Assembly (NCBI GenBank): GCA_021372615.1
Contig: JAJFUB010000114.1
Span: 18,911-82,910 of the forward strand
DNA from: a bacterium
GTDB lineage: Bacteria > Armatimonadota > Zipacnadia > Zipacnadales > UBA11051
Direction of reading: 5' to 3'
DNA length: 64,000 nt
The first letter of the stretch is position 1; every line of letters begins with the position of its first letter. Under the pieces are notes generated by a model that did not search any database, was not told the origin of the DNA, and saw only the letters and a list, made by a program, of their open reading frames with translations. Below, in pieces: positions 6,997 through 15,642 of the stretch. A program made the translations under genes and the position numbers.

Positions 6997-9780
6997 CTAC
7001 TCCGCCAGCTCGATGATCCCCGCGCGGCTCACGTCGTACGAGTGGGCGCGCGTCCCCTCCCACATCAGCCACAGGTCGTCGAGGGCCTTGCGGACGCTCA
7101 GACTGAAGGCGAAGCGCGCGCCGGGCGTGGGCTCGGCTTCCAGCATCTTCCAGGGGATGCTGAACTCCGCCACCCACGTCCCCCGCTGGGGCGACTTCGC
7201 CGCGTAGACGATGCTCGCCGACTCCATCGTCAGCGGCTCCTCGTCACCGTTGGGGGCCCGACCGAACTGCAGGTGCCCGTTCGGGTAGCCCCGCAGCACG
7301 TAGATCGGCTTCCCCTTGGCGGCCTGCAGCGCCACCTCCACCGCATCATTGGTCCCCCACTGGTTGCCCTCGAGCTTCGTGTCCGGGTTGATGTCGCTCG
7401 TGATGGCGACAACGAGCGCATCGGCGCTGTAGGCCAGCCAGGCGCGGCTGCGGCGGGAGGCCGGACTGCCGTTCACATCCTGGGCCAGGAGCATCGCTGC
7501 CTCAGGCTTCGCGCCGCCCCACTCGGCCGGCTCGATCACCCCGTCCACAGTGACGGGAGCCGTCGCTCGAGACACGACGAACACCGGCGGCGGGGTCGTC
7601 TTGGCCGGCGTGGCCGCAGCCCGCGTCGCGGCCAGCGGCGGGAGCTGCTGGGGCGGCGGGTAGGTCCACTGCTCGACCGGCAGCACCGGGCGCAGTTCGC
7701 TCTTGACCAGGCCCATCTGCGCGAACGGGATGGGCTGGAAGCCGGGAAGGTGCTTGAAGACCGGGGCGTCGGCGCGCAAACGGAAGTCGCCCCGCGCCGC
7801 GTTCACGAAGCCCGGGTCCTGGTCGGTGATCCAGTTGTCGGTCTCGGGCACCTGCCAGCTGCCGCTGCTGACCGCCGCGCACATGGCGCGCACATTGCGC
7901 GTGGCCTTGCTCACGCGCGGTCGGGTCTCGGGCATGTCCAGGAAGCCCACCAGCTCCGGGTAGCGCTTCGTGTAGGTCTCGCTGGTGATGTCCACGTCCT
8001 GCACGAGCAGCTTCCGGTAGCCGGGGTCCTTCAGGAAGTCCATGTAGCGCTTGTACGGCCAGGGGGCCGACCCCAGGGGGCGCTTGCACTCCAGGAAGAT
8101 GTTGTTGTCGGCCAGCAGGTCGAAGCCGCCGTGGGAGAAGACCGAGCCGAAGGAGCCCCTCCCCGGGTCGCCGCAGCGGAAGAAGATGTTGCCGATGACG
8201 AAGTCGCCGCCATCGCCGTCGTCGAAGTACACCGCGGCATTGCCGTGGCCCATCGGGCTGCCGATGTTGTGCCAGAAGTTGTACCGCACGATGTTGCCCC
8301 GGCACGACGGGTTGCGGCCCTTGTAGTAGGCCCCACAGTCGTCTGTCTCGGTGCAGATGTGGTGGACGATGTTGTACTCGAAGATGTGGTCGTTGCCGTG
8401 CACCCCGATGGCCTGGTGGGGCGCGTCGTGGATCAGGTTGTGGGCCATGCGGTGGCCCACGCCCTGGCACAGGAAGGCGTTCGCGTAGGTGAGCTGGTGG
8501 ATCGAGTAGCGCCAGATGTGGTTGTTGACGGCCTCGTGGCCACCGGGGGTGAGGGTCTTGCGGTCGCCGCCGGCGAGGATGACTCCGCCGGTGCCGGTAT
8601 CGTGGATGTCGCAGGCCTCGACGCGGTGCCGCGTGCCGCTCCCGATGTTGACGCCAACCTGCCGCACGTTGCGCACCTCGCAGGCCAGCAGAGCGTTCTG
8701 CGTGCCGCCGGAGATGGCCACGCCGTCGCCCAGGCCGGCCTCGATCGTGAAGCCCCGGAAGGTCACGTAGCTGGCGTCCTTGAGTTCGACGATCGGCGCG
8801 TTCAGCGTCGAGAGCACGAGCCGCGCGCCGGCCAGCTTCGCCGGCGGACAGAACAGCAGCCTGCCTGCCGCACGGTCAATGAAGTACTCGCCAGGTGAGT
8901 CGAGTTCCTCCAGTACGTTCAGGGCCCGGTAGCGTCGCGGCGATGGGTTCCCCTGCTTCACGCCGTAGACAGTGGGCTGGGCCAGCTCGATCCGTTTGGT
9001 CTGCGGGTCGAGGGACTTGATGCGGATCGTCTCGTCGAACCAGTCGAAGCACCAGTATCCCTGCAGCCAGACGCCGTCGGCGATGCGCCAGCGGCCGGGC
9101 GCCTCGCCGCTGTACTCGAAGATGCCGCCCTGCGAGCCCGTCCCACCGGTGCGAGGGATCGTGCCGGTCTCGATGATCTTGGCGATGGTCGTCCAGCCCG
9201 TGTTGGGCCAGCGGGCCAGTGTCATGCGCTCGTCGTTGCAGAACAGCTCCGGTACGGCGGGGGCGCCCCGGTAGCGGTCCGGGAACTGGCCGAGGTCCGT
9301 GAGGCCCAGCGTCCTGAGGTCGGCGACGAGCACATGGGAGCGCGCCTCCGACGTCAGCCGCTGCAGCACCGCCTCGTCCTGTAGGGGCGTCAGGGCGTCG
9401 GTGGGGATGGGGCAGCCGCCGGTCAGGCGTGGGCGGGTCTTCGCGGTGGCACGGTAGGCAATGGGGCTATCGGCGGTGCCGGCGTCCTCGGCGGTGAGCT
9501 GGAGCGACTGTGTCTGCCGATAGACGCCATCAGCGACCCAGACTGTGACGCCGCCTTTGGGCAGGCTGCCCTTGCCCTTCAGGTCGCGAATGGCGTCTCG
9601 GGCCCGGGCCAGCGTGGCGAAGGGGCCGTCGGTCTGCGCGTGGTTGGGCTTCTCGAGCTTCCCCGACCAGTTGTCTCGTCCCTGCGGGGAGACATGGAAG
9701 GCAGCGCCGGCGGCGCCGGCCTCGGCCATCGCCAACACGAGCAGCAACGCAGGCAGGATGAGGCGCATGGGTGCGTCCAT
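6997..9780 (-). CDS. Secreted right-handed parallel beta-helix protein with C-terminal CBM9-like domain
   Basis: The start is the ATG at 9780 behind CGGAGG. It gives 927 residues with a signal peptide (residues 5-25, ILPALLLVLAMAEAGAAGA). The mature N-terminus reads AFHVSPQGRDNWSG ... GPFATLARARDAIRD, typical of beta-helix proteins that act on or bind polysaccharides. Helix rungs with N/H-rich turns fill residues about 380-640 (for example HDTGTGGVILAGG). The last 140 residues (VTVDGVIEPAEWGGA ... AEFSIPWKML) match the CBM9-like fold of sugar-binding modules. It is probably a secreted polysaccharide lyase or glycan-binding protein; catalytic residues cannot be assigned. A related beta-helix protein lies at 50039. 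Confidence 0.82.
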   Translation of the reverse strand: MDAPMRLILPALLLVLAMAEAGAAGAAFHVSPQGRDNWSGKLEKPNHAQTDGPFATLARARDAIRDLKGKGSLPKGGVTVWVADGVYRQTQSLQLTAEDAGTADSPIAYRATAKTRPRLTGGCPIPTDALTPLQDEAVLQRLTSEARSHVLVADLRTLGLTDLGQFPDRYRGAPAVPELFCNDERMTLARWPNTGWTTIAKIIETGTIPRTGGTGSQGGIFEYSGEAPGRWRIADGVWLQGYWCFDWFDETIRIKSLDPQTKRIELAQPTVYGVKQGNPSPRRYRALNVLEELDSPGEYFIDRAAGRLLFCPPAKLAGARLVLSTLNAPIVELKDASYVTFRGFTIEAGLGDGVAISGGTQNALLACEVRNVRQVGVNIGSGTRHRVEACDIHDTGTGGVILAGGDRKTLTPGGHEAVNNHIWRYSIHQLTYANAFLCQGVGHRMAHNLIHDAPHQAIGVHGNDHIFEYNIVHHICTETDDCGAYYKGRNPSCRGNIVRYNFWHNIGSPMGHGNAAVYFDDGDGGDFVIGNIFFRCGDPGRGSFGSVFSHGGFDLLADNNIFLECKRPLGSAPWPYKRYMDFLKDPGYRKLLVQDVDITSETYTKRYPELVGFLDMPETRPRVSKATRNVRAMCAAVSSGSWQVPETDNWITDQDPGFVNAARGDFRLRADAPVFKHLPGFQPIPFAQMGLVKSELRPVLPVEQWTYPPPQQLPPLAATRAAATPAKTTPPPVFVVSRATAPVTVDGVIEPAEWGGAKPEAAMLLAQDVNGSPASRRSRAWLAYSADALVVAITSDINPDTKLEGNQWGTNDAVEVALQAAKGKPIYVLRGYPNGHLQFGRAPNGDEEPLTMESASIVYAAKSPQRGTWVAEFSIPWKMLEAEPTPGARFAFSLSVRKALDDLWLMWEGTRAHSYDVSRAGIIELAE

Positions 9781-9826
9781 GGGTGGAGCCTCCGTGAGTG
9801 GCGACCGACGGGGTGTGGGTGGCGCC

Positions 9827-10017
9827 GAGACCGCAAGCGGTCTCACGTGTGCGCCGGGCCCCACGGCCGGCGGCGGGGTCGAAGCCGTGCCGCTGTAGGG
9901 CGGGGGCTTGTACCCCGCCACGAATGGCACTAACCGACCGGATTGGGCGGGGTACAAGCCCCCTGAGACCGCAAGCGATCTCTACGCCCTACAGGCGCCC
10001 GACAGGAGTGTCGGGCG
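9827..10017. repeat. Cluster of nested palindromic repeats
   Basis: Four palindromes fill the gap upstream of the beta-helix gene. GAGACCGCAAGCGGTCTC at 9827-9844 is perfect. An inverted pair spans 9893-9994: left arm starting CTGTAGGGCGGGGGCTTGTA, right arm GGCGGGGTACAAGCCCCC then CCCTACAG. A near-copy of the GAGACCGC element interrupts the right arm at 9964-9986. A 9-bp hairpin, CGCCCGACA/TGTCGGGCG, occupies 9996-10017. The same long inverted pair recurs at 41203-41281. Confidence 0.75.
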
Positions 10018-10031
10018 TACCTGACGTGGCG

Positions 10032-11954
10032 CTACTTCGTCACCTGCCAGCTATACATGTGTGAGCCGCTGCCGAAGTAGATGCGGCCGTCGAGCCAGTC
10101 GCCGCCGGGGCCGATGGACACCGGGGACTGGGCCAGCATCGTGATCGCGAACGTCTCCGGGTTCAGTAGCGCGATGCCCTTGTTGAGCAGCAGGTAGATC
10201 TTGCCGTCCGGGGCCGGGATGAAGATGCGCACCTGCTGGCTGCCGCTCGTGCGGCCCAGCTCCGCCTCGATGTTCTTCTCCATGACGATCTTGCGGGTCT
10301 TGGGGTCGAAGACGAAGAACCGGTTGCCGTCCACGAAGCCGAACACCAGGCCGTTCGGCCCCATGTACATGTCAGAGTAGCTAGAGGCCTTCTCCAGGAG
10401 CGGCTCGTGCCACTCGACCTGGTTGCTGTCCAGGTCCAGGATCGCCAACTCGGCAACCTTGGCCTTGACCTGGCCGCCCGTGCCCGCGGCGATGGTCGTG
10501 CCGATCAGCAGCTTGCGATCCGGCAGCGCCACGAGGCTCATCGGCGCGTGGTCGGGGATGAGCTGCGTGTGCTTCAGGACCACCGGGCTGCGCGCCTCGC
10601 GGTCCCAGATCAGCAGCCCGCCGCCGGTGAGGCCATAGCCCGGCGTGCCGGCCAGGATGACGGTCTTGCCGTCCGGGTGGGACAACAGATCGTGCGGGCG
10701 GTTGATTTCCGGGTTGGCGATGCCGACGATGTTCGGGTTGCACTCCTTGCCCTCGACGGTGTTCACCCAGGCCTTGGTCGGGTCCCACTGCTGCAGCACC
10801 CCATGGCCATAGCCACCGGCATAGAAGAAGTCGCCCTGGCGGACAACGGTGTTCCACTGGTTGTAGGCCGGGTGCCGCACCCACTCATCGGTCTTGGGGT
10901 TGTACGAGAAGAAGCGCATGGGGAAGGCCGTGCCGCCGCACATGGTACCGTCCGGCGCGGCGCACATGGCCATGATGTGGGCGCCCTCGCTCTTGTAGGT
11001 GAACTTGAACTCCTGGCTCTGCTTGGTCTTGGGGTCCTCGACGACCATCACTTGCTCGATGGTGTCGAGCTGCTTGAGCAGCCTGCCGTCGGGGAACCGC
11101 TGGTGGAAGAGGCTCTGGCTGGCGGCGATGTACGGCTTGGGCTTGAGGGCGGGCTTGTCGGCCAGGTCGGTCCGCTGGCCCTTGTACAGCTCCATCCACC
11201 GGCCGCCCTCGCCGCCGCTGAAGCCGTACACCTTGCCGTTCTGGTCGCGCACGACGGTGCCGCTGCCGTGCTTGCGGTCGGCCTCGGCGACCAGCGGCGT
11301 GGCCTGGCCGGTGGCGGGGTCGAGGACCACGATCTGGCTGGCGGTGCTGCCGATGCCCAGGTAGACCCAGCCCGCGTCATCGCAGGCGACGTAGCGCGGG
11401 TACTGCGCCCACGTCTGCTTGTAGATGTAGCCGTAGTCCTTGAACTCCCCCGTCTTGGGGTTGTAGGACACGACGCCGCTCTGGGGGTAGGTCGCCGACC
11501 AGATGACCCCGTTGTCATCCTCGGTCATGGCCATGGCCATGTTCGGGGTGGTCTGGCGGGTGAAGGTGAACTTGCGCTGAGCCGGGTCGAACTCCATGAA
11601 CTGCGTGCCGAAGTGGGTATAGAACTTGTTCGCCGAAGACAGGATCGAGGCGAAGGGCGAGTCGCCGGCGGTGGGGACGGGAATGGGGTACTCCTCCGCC
11701 TTCCCGGTCTCGGCCTCCACCAGCAGCAGTTCGTAGCACCCGCGGCAGTCCATCAGCCAGGCCAGTGCGACGTTCTTGCCACTGCCGTCCTTCGTGGCCA
11801 CGATACCGCGGTGGTTGGACAGGGGGGTGCAGACCCCGTGATCGGAAAAGCCGTTGCCAAGGTCCTTGGAGGCGGCCGGGGAGGGGCTGTTGGACATGAG
11901 CGCAAACACCACCATCAGAAGTAGAGTGAGCACGGCTGGTCGGGCAGTGTGCAT
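10032..11954 (-). CDS. Secreted beta-propeller protein
   Basis: The start is the ATG at 11954, with GGAGGC 7 bases upstream. It opens a signal peptide (HTARPAVLTLLLMVVFALMS). The 640-residue product is made of repeated four-stranded blades of the type GVVSYNPKTGEFKDYGYI, SQIVVLDPATGQATPLV and RFFSYNPKTDEWVRHPA, which predicts a seven- or eight-bladed propeller related to PQQ/SMP-30/NHL-like proteins. No catalytic signature is visible. It lies in a minus-strand block with two further propeller proteins (12097 and 15643); together they may recognise or sense carbohydrate. Confidence 0.75.
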   Translation of the reverse strand: MHTARPAVLTLLLMVVFALMSNSPSPAASKDLGNGFSDHGVCTPLSNHRGIVATKDGSGKNVALAWLMDCRGCYELLLVEAETGKAEEYPIPVPTAGDSPFASILSSANKFYTHFGTQFMEFDPAQRKFTFTRQTTPNMAMAMTEDDNGVIWSATYPQSGVVSYNPKTGEFKDYGYIYKQTWAQYPRYVACDDAGWVYLGIGSTASQIVVLDPATGQATPLVAEADRKHGSGTVVRDQNGKVYGFSGGEGGRWMELYKGQRTDLADKPALKPKPYIAASQSLFHQRFPDGRLLKQLDTIEQVMVVEDPKTKQSQEFKFTYKSEGAHIMAMCAAPDGTMCGGTAFPMRFFSYNPKTDEWVRHPAYNQWNTVVRQGDFFYAGGYGHGVLQQWDPTKAWVNTVEGKECNPNIVGIANPEINRPHDLLSHPDGKTVILAGTPGYGLTGGGLLIWDREARSPVVLKHTQLIPDHAPMSLVALPDRKLLIGTTIAAGTGGQVKAKVAELAILDLDSNQVEWHEPLLEKASSYSDMYMGPNGLVFGFVDGNRFFVFDPKTRKIVMEKNIEAELGRTSGSQQVRIFIPAPDGKIYLLLNKGIALLNPETFAITMLAQSPVSIGPGGDWLDGRIYFGSGSHMYSWQVTK

Positions 11955-12021
11955 GGTGCGGCCTCCGGTCGTGTGTAGGGTGGGTCTGTTCGTGGCCGGC
12001 GGGGCACTCCCCTCCCCCGTC

Positions 12022-12085
12022 GGAGCGCGGCTCTCCAGAGCCGCATGGCCACCCGGCGGAATGCGGCTCTGGAAAGCCGCGCTCC
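12022..12085. repeat. Palindromic repeat, GGAGCGCGGCTC family
   Basis: Two inverted copies face each other: GGAGCGCGGCTCTCCAGAGC... at 12022-12044 and ...GCTCTGGAAAGCCGCGCTCC at 12063-12085. Each is itself palindromic around CTCCAGAG or a close variant. Nearly the same element occurs at 61160-61225, and a version with GGGCT/AGCCC at 42209 and 31161. Confidence 0.75.
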
Positions 12086-12096
12086 AACGCCGCCCC

Positions 12097-13245
12097 CTAA
12101 CCCGCACCCCCGGGGCCCTGCGACCAGCCCAGCAGGCGCTTGATGTTACCCACCCGTCGGGTCGGCGACTGCCCCACAGCGCCGATCCACAGGCTCTCAT
12201 TCCTCTGCTTGTCCTGCACCCACAGGGCCAGGCGGGACCCGTCGGGCTCGAAGAAGCTGCTGATGGCCGCCGCGGCGATGGTCCCCTGCCACAGCGGACG
12301 CGCCGTGGCCCGAGGGGTGGGCAGGAGCTTCAGGTAGGTGGGGTGCTTGCTGCGCTCGCCGGGGCTGTTGATGACCAGCAGTCGCCCGGAGGGCAGCATG
12401 TCGAAGGTGACGTTCTTGCCGCTGATGATCGCCTCCGGGCGTCCGAGGGACCCGCACCGGTACACGCCCAGCGTCTCCACCTCGTTCTCCATGGCCGTAT
12501 ACACGACGGCCGAGCCGTCGCGCAGCCACTTGGCCGGACCGAAAGCCGCGCCGATGTTGGCGCGATAGCCCGTGCCATCGGCGTTGACGAAGCACAGCGC
12601 CCCACCCTCCCAGGCATGCATGAAGGCCAGACGGCGGCCGTCCGGCGACCAGGAGATGTCGGCGACGCCATAGATGTCGTGGGTCCCCCTGACCAGTTGC
12701 TTCGGCTGGCCTCCGGCGGCCGGAATGACGAACAGCCCGAGGTCCTGATCGTTCTCGTCGCGCCGCCCGTACGCAATCCGCTTGCCGTCGGGCGACCACG
12801 ACATGTCGCTTACGCGCTTGTCAGCCACCAGCACGCGGGCCGTCCCGCCCACCGGCAGAACGCTGAGCACCCCGCCCTGTACGTAGGCCAGCGCGTTGCC
12901 GTCGGGCGACCAGGCCAGTGGCCCGGGATCCCTGTCGGCGGCCCACACCGGCGTCCGGACGCCGGTCGCCAACTCGATGATCTCGCAGGTCCAGCCGCCG
13001 CTGATGATGGCGAGACGCTGCCCGTTGGGGGAGATGGCGAAGTCGTCCACCGAGTTGTCCGCGCCCTCGAGCCTCAGCACCTGCACCGGCACCGCCCCGG
13101 GCGTGGCGCTCAGCCAGTAGACGCCACCTTCACCTTCATACAGGCAGCCCCAGTGGGCGGCGGGGGCCGCCCAGGGGACGCCGCCCAACGCAGAGAGAGC
13201 CAGAACCACCAATGACGGCAGCCACAGACGAGACAGGCGGCACAT
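12097..13245 (-). CDS. Secreted TolB-like WD40/PD40 beta-propeller protein
   Basis: The start ATG at 13245 has an AGAGGGATTG site upstream and opens a signal peptide ending near GGVPWAAPA. The 382-residue product carries classical PD40 motifs: FAISPNGQRLAIISG, AWSPDGNALAYVQGG, SWSPDGKRIAYGRR and SWSPDGRRLAFMHA. Such six-bladed propellers occur in TolB and in secreted surveillance or binding proteins. Its stop codon is 142 bases upstream of the next propeller gene, and its start is two bases from the stop of the TIM-barrel gene before it, implying translational coupling. Confidence 0.8.
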   Translation of the reverse strand: MCRLSRLWLPSLVVLALSALGGVPWAAPAAHWGCLYEGEGGVYWLSATPGAVPVQVLRLEGADNSVDDFAISPNGQRLAIISGGWTCEIIELATGVRTPVWAADRDPGPLAWSPDGNALAYVQGGVLSVLPVGGTARVLVADKRVSDMSWSPDGKRIAYGRRDENDQDLGLFVIPAAGGQPKQLVRGTHDIYGVADISWSPDGRRLAFMHAWEGGALCFVNADGTGYRANIGAAFGPAKWLRDGSAVVYTAMENEVETLGVYRCGSLGRPEAIISGKNVTFDMLPSGRLLVINSPGERSKHPTYLKLLPTPRATARPLWQGTIAAAAISSFFEPDGSRLALWVQDKQRNESLWIGAVGQSPTRRVGNIKRLLGWSQGPGGAG

Positions 13246-13247
13246 GG

Positions 13248-14822
13248 TCAATCCCTCTTTCCGTAGGTGAGATGAACCTCCAGCCTCTCCAGCACGATCT
13301 CCTGGCAGCAGTAGGGGAGCCGGTTGACGATGCTCAGTTCGGCCTCGTTGGGGCCGACGCGACAGGCCTCCGGCGGGACGGCGAAGTCCAGGCACAGCAA
13401 GCGCCGGTCGGGGTCCGCTGCGTAGCGGCCGCTGCCACCCGAGGGCGGCTGGGGGCGGGGCGAGAAGACCTGCGGGTCCTTCCAGGCGAAGTCCACAGTG
13501 GGCTGCGGCAGGGGCACGCCGTTGAGCGAGGCGGCCAACGTGTCGCCCTCGCGCGCGCCGAACAGCACCGCGCGCAGCCGCACCTGCACCGCCTGGCGAG
13601 ACAGGTCGTCGGACACGCGGATCGGCAAGCACGCCGGCGTGCCGTCGTGGCGCAGGGCCAGGGGCAGCGGCGCGTCGTCATTGCGGTTGAAGGCCCCCTC
13701 GGCCCACGGGTACCCGCCGCGGCGCTCGACCGCGAAGACCTTGTCCCGCCCCGCCATGGCCCGCGCGTCGCCCACCTCCAGGTAGGCCTCCGCGTGCGTG
13801 GAGGGCGCCTCATTGAAGGTGCCCCGGCCCCAGCGCGCCAGCGCCGCCTCGGCCACCTCGGCCGGGGCATTGCCCCAGTTGAAGGTCACGACGCTGTCCG
13901 CGCCCTGCTGCCACCAGTTGGCGAACACGCCGCGCAGGAACTCGAGCGGCTGGAAGCGGTAGCCGTCGGTCGCGTGGTGGTCGTCGCAGCAGGGCTGCAG
14001 CTTCACTGTGTCGCCGACGACGGCGCGGAAGCCCTCGATGTCCACACTCATGGAGCGCGTACCGAGCGTGAGCATGTCCACCAGCCCCTCCCGTGCCCAT
14101 GCCCACACATCGAAGCCGTCCGCGCGACAACTCGCGAGCGTGTTAGGGATGCGTGCCCCCAGCAGCAACGGCCTGCCGCGTCGCGCCGCGGTCTCCTGCA
14201 GCATGGCGCGGACCAGGCGCAGGAACTCGGTCACGCCCTCGCGCAGTTCCCACTGCCGCCCCACCGGCAGGCACGGGATGTGGCGGGCCAGATCCAGCTG
14301 GAAGCCGTCGAGGTCGTACCGGTCGGCCAGCTCGCGCACAATGGCGAGGTGGTGCTCCCGCACCTCGGGCACGGCGTAGTTCCACAGGCCCTGCCACCAC
14401 CAGGTCTTGAGGACCCAATCCGGGTGCGCGGCCTTGACCGGGTTCATGTGGTCCATCATCAGCTCGGTCTCGCGGTCGAGGCCCGCGAGGGGGTTGATGT
14501 CCACCTCGCTGACGCGGTGGTTCCAGAAGCACTCGAGCCCGCGCTTGTGGGTGGCCCGCACCAGCTCGCCCACCCACTCGGTGCCCCGGTCCCACCAGAG
14601 CTTGAGGCCGGGATGCTCGAAACGCGGCAGGACCTCGCTAGGGTACGCGGCCCAGCTCCCCCAGCCGATGTCCCAGATGATCGCGTCTATCATGCTGCCG
14701 GGCGTGTCCATGCAGTGGAAGCGGAAGGCGAGCCACTCGTCGAAGGGGGCGCCAAGCTGGCCGTGGGCGTCGTACTGAACGACGAGGCGGCGGGGGCGGT
14801 TGAGGGCGTCGAGGTGGGTCAT
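13248..14822 (-). CDS. Glycoside-hydrolase-like TIM-barrel protein (GHL10-like)
   Basis: The ATG at 14822 has AGGAGC upstream; that site belongs to the repeated element at 14829-14936. The product has 524 residues and no signal peptide, so it is predicted cytoplasmic. Barrel strands with putative active-site residues include IIWDIGWGSW, GLECFWNHRVSEVD and DLDGFQLDLARHIPC; the FQLDLAR strand resembles the acidic strand of GHL10-type barrels. The C-terminal 150 residues look like a beta-sandwich. It probably acts on an oligosaccharide. The next gene (PD40 propeller) begins two bases downstream. Confidence 0.72.
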   Translation of the reverse strand: MTHLDALNRPRRLVVQYDAHGQLGAPFDEWLAFRFHCMDTPGSMIDAIIWDIGWGSWAAYPSEVLPRFEHPGLKLWWDRGTEWVGELVRATHKRGLECFWNHRVSEVDINPLAGLDRETELMMDHMNPVKAAHPDWVLKTWWWQGLWNYAVPEVREHHLAIVRELADRYDLDGFQLDLARHIPCLPVGRQWELREGVTEFLRLVRAMLQETAARRGRPLLLGARIPNTLASCRADGFDVWAWAREGLVDMLTLGTRSMSVDIEGFRAVVGDTVKLQPCCDDHHATDGYRFQPLEFLRGVFANWWQQGADSVVTFNWGNAPAEVAEAALARWGRGTFNEAPSTHAEAYLEVGDARAMAGRDKVFAVERRGGYPWAEGAFNRNDDAPLPLALRHDGTPACLPIRVSDDLSRQAVQVRLRAVLFGAREGDTLAASLNGVPLPQPTVDFAWKDPQVFSPRPQPPSGGSGRYAADPDRRLLCLDFAVPPEACRVGPNEAELSIVNRLPYCCQEIVLERLEVHLTYGKRD

Positions 14823-14828
14823 GGGTGG

Positions 14829-14936
14829 CTCCTACGGCGAACGGCTTGCCGGCTGGAAGCTGGCGCTCCTACGGCGACGGCTTGCCAGCAGGATGCTGGC
14901 GCTCCTACGGCCACGGCCTCCTACGGCTAGACGAGA
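14829..14936. repeat. Tandem palindromic elements with CTCCTACGGC core
   Basis: The unit CTCCTACGGC(G)ACGGCTTGCC... recurs: 37- and 36-base copies, then two truncated copies ending in GGCTAG. Each full unit contains a palindrome, perfect in the second (GCCAGCA, GGA, TGCTGGC). Read on the minus strand the core is GCCGTAGGAG, and its leftmost copy supplies the AGGAGC ribosome-binding site of the gene at 13248-14822. Confidence 0.7.
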
Positions 14937-15604
14937 GCCAGCGCCCGCCGCGCGATCTCCTGGCGCCGCACCGCGTACACGTCGTCGGGCGGGACGATCC
15001 GCTTCAGGGCGCGCTCCAGGCGCGGGGCGGCGTACTGCAGTTCGTCCCGGACCAGGGCCGGCTCCATCTCCGTCAGCGCCCAGACGGTGTACCAGGAGGG
15101 AAAGAAGCGCCACGCGCCCTTGCCCAGGCGCGCGCGTTGCAGGTTCTGCAGGCCGTTGGCCAGACGCCGTTCCTGATGGTCGAGGCCGCCCACGAGCAAG
15201 TGCCGCCAGAAGGCGACCGTGCACGAGCCGCAGCAGTAGTACCCGCCGCGCGGACCGTCGGCCGGGTCGAGGCGCGCGGTCATGTGCTCCTCGGCGCGCT
15301 GGAGAGCGGCGGCGATGGGGCGCGTGGTCACGCCGAGCACAAGGAGCGCCCGACAGCCCTCGTGGCCGAGCTTGCAGGCCGTGCCGCCGCTGGTGGTCAG
15401 GGGCTCGCCGGTAAAGAGCCGGGCGGAGCCGGAGAAGTCCTGTGCGGTGGGCGCGGGCATGAACTCATACGAGCGCGGCTCGCCGCAGCGCCCGGCCAGC
15501 CACTTCGCGACGGCGGCGCGGTCGCGCTGGCTGATCTTGCGGCCGAGGAAGAGGGCCTCATTGACGGCATCGAGGGTGGACGCAAGGCTGGTCTCGTCGA
15601 GCAT
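14927..15604 (-). CDS. Conserved-looking protein of unknown function, possible helical toroid
   Basis: GGAGGTCGG lies 7 bases before the ATG. The 225-residue protein has no signal peptide or membrane segment. It contains Cys-rich patches GGTACKLGHEGC and YYCCGSC followed by TVAFWRHL, then GAWRFFPSWYTVWALTEM near residues 170-187. The last motif recalls the G-x-W-x-x-x-P...T/L repeats of prenyltransferase or squalene-cyclase-like alpha/alpha toroids, but only weakly. Function is unknown. It sits 38 bases downstream of the propeller gene at 15643 in the same direction. Confidence 0.65.
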   Translation of the reverse strand: MLDETSLASTLDAVNEALFLGRKISQRDRAAVAKWLAGRCGEPRSYEFMPAPTAQDFSGSARLFTGEPLTTSGGTACKLGHEGCRALLVLGVTTRPIAAALQRAEEHMTARLDPADGPRGGYYCCGSCTVAFWRHLLVGGLDHQERRLANGLQNLQRARLGKGAWRFFPSWYTVWALTEMEPALVRDELQYAAPRLERALKRIVPPDDVYAVRRQEIARRALALV

Positions 15605-15642
15605 GGTACCGACCTCCGGGGCAGATGTCCCCTGGCAGAGGC

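Noticed and set aside
6598..8898. 766-codon plus-strand frame
   Set aside because: It runs out of the secreted protein gene into the antisense of the beta-helix gene; its composition is that of a shadow frame.
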